From Clostridia bacterium (GTDB taxonomy: Bacteria > Bacillota > Clostridia > Christensenellales > Borkfalkiaceae): 6,003 nucleotides of DNA. This document shows positions 6,000 through 6,003 of the stretch, piece by piece; positions within the stretch are counted from its first letter, which is position 1; every line of letters begins with the position of its first letter. Position numbers and translations under genes: made by a program. A model generated the notes under the pieces. It saw nothing but the letters and a program-made list of their open reading frames with translations, did no database searches and was not told the DNA's origin. The stretch is from positions 1 to 6,003 of the forward strand of contig JAIEAS010000233.1 in the NCBI GenBank assembly GCA_029071285.1. Direction: 5' to 3'.

Positions 6000-6003
6000 A
6001 AAT

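Noticed and set aside
1..6003. Mobile elements, CRISPR repeats, tRNA or rRNA genes, toxin-antitoxin or defence genes
   Set aside because: Almost the whole window is filled by five recognisable or clearly structured genes, and none of the hallmark repeats or folds was seen in the three short gaps.

Overview
The window reads as chromosomal DNA from a Bacillota member, most likely of class Clostridia. Three things point there: a ribonuclease J gene, a TrmR-type tRNA O-methyltransferase next to a U32-family tRNA hydroxylase gene (the same association as yrrM-yrrN-yrrO in Bacillus subtilis), and purine-rich Shine-Dalgarno sites. TGA is used as a normal stop, base composition is near half G+C by eye, and coding density is very high. 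Genus cannot be resolved from sequence alone. I see no mobile element, CRISPR array, tRNA, rRNA or phage gene.

Layout: bases 1-38 are a leader holding a perfect 8+2+8 palindrome and a good ribosome binding site. Then come four plus-strand genes joined by three successive ATGA four-base overlaps: rnj (39-1871, RNase J with a basic N-terminal extension), trmR (1868-2533, tRNA 5-hydroxyuridine O-methyltransferase), trhP (2530-3726, prephenate-dependent tRNA U34 hydroxylase of the U32 family) and aroA (3723-4949, EPSP synthase). An 81-base AT-rich gap (4950-5030) carries a plausible promoter, short repeats and a dyad. It leads to a plus-strand gene for a seven-helix membrane protein (5031-5963) that resembles the YwaF/TIGR02206/TMEM164 group. 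A GC-rich hairpin closes the window (5972-5999).

How the genes fit together: RNase J processes and degrades RNA. TrhP and TrmR would act one after the other on the tRNA wobble base (U34 to ho5U to mo5U). TrhP-type hydroxylation is known to depend on prephenate, which comes from chorismate. The last gene of the operon, aroA, encodes the penultimate step to chorismate. The operon may therefore join a wobble-base modification to the supply of its aromatic precursor. That link is inference from gene order plus known family biochemistry. The membrane protein gene looks like a separate transcription unit.

I found no clearly undescribed system. The points most worth a second look are the trmR-trhP-aroA coupling, substitutions in the AroA substrate site, an Asn-to-Asp change at the TrmR metal site, and the palindrome just ahead of the operon.
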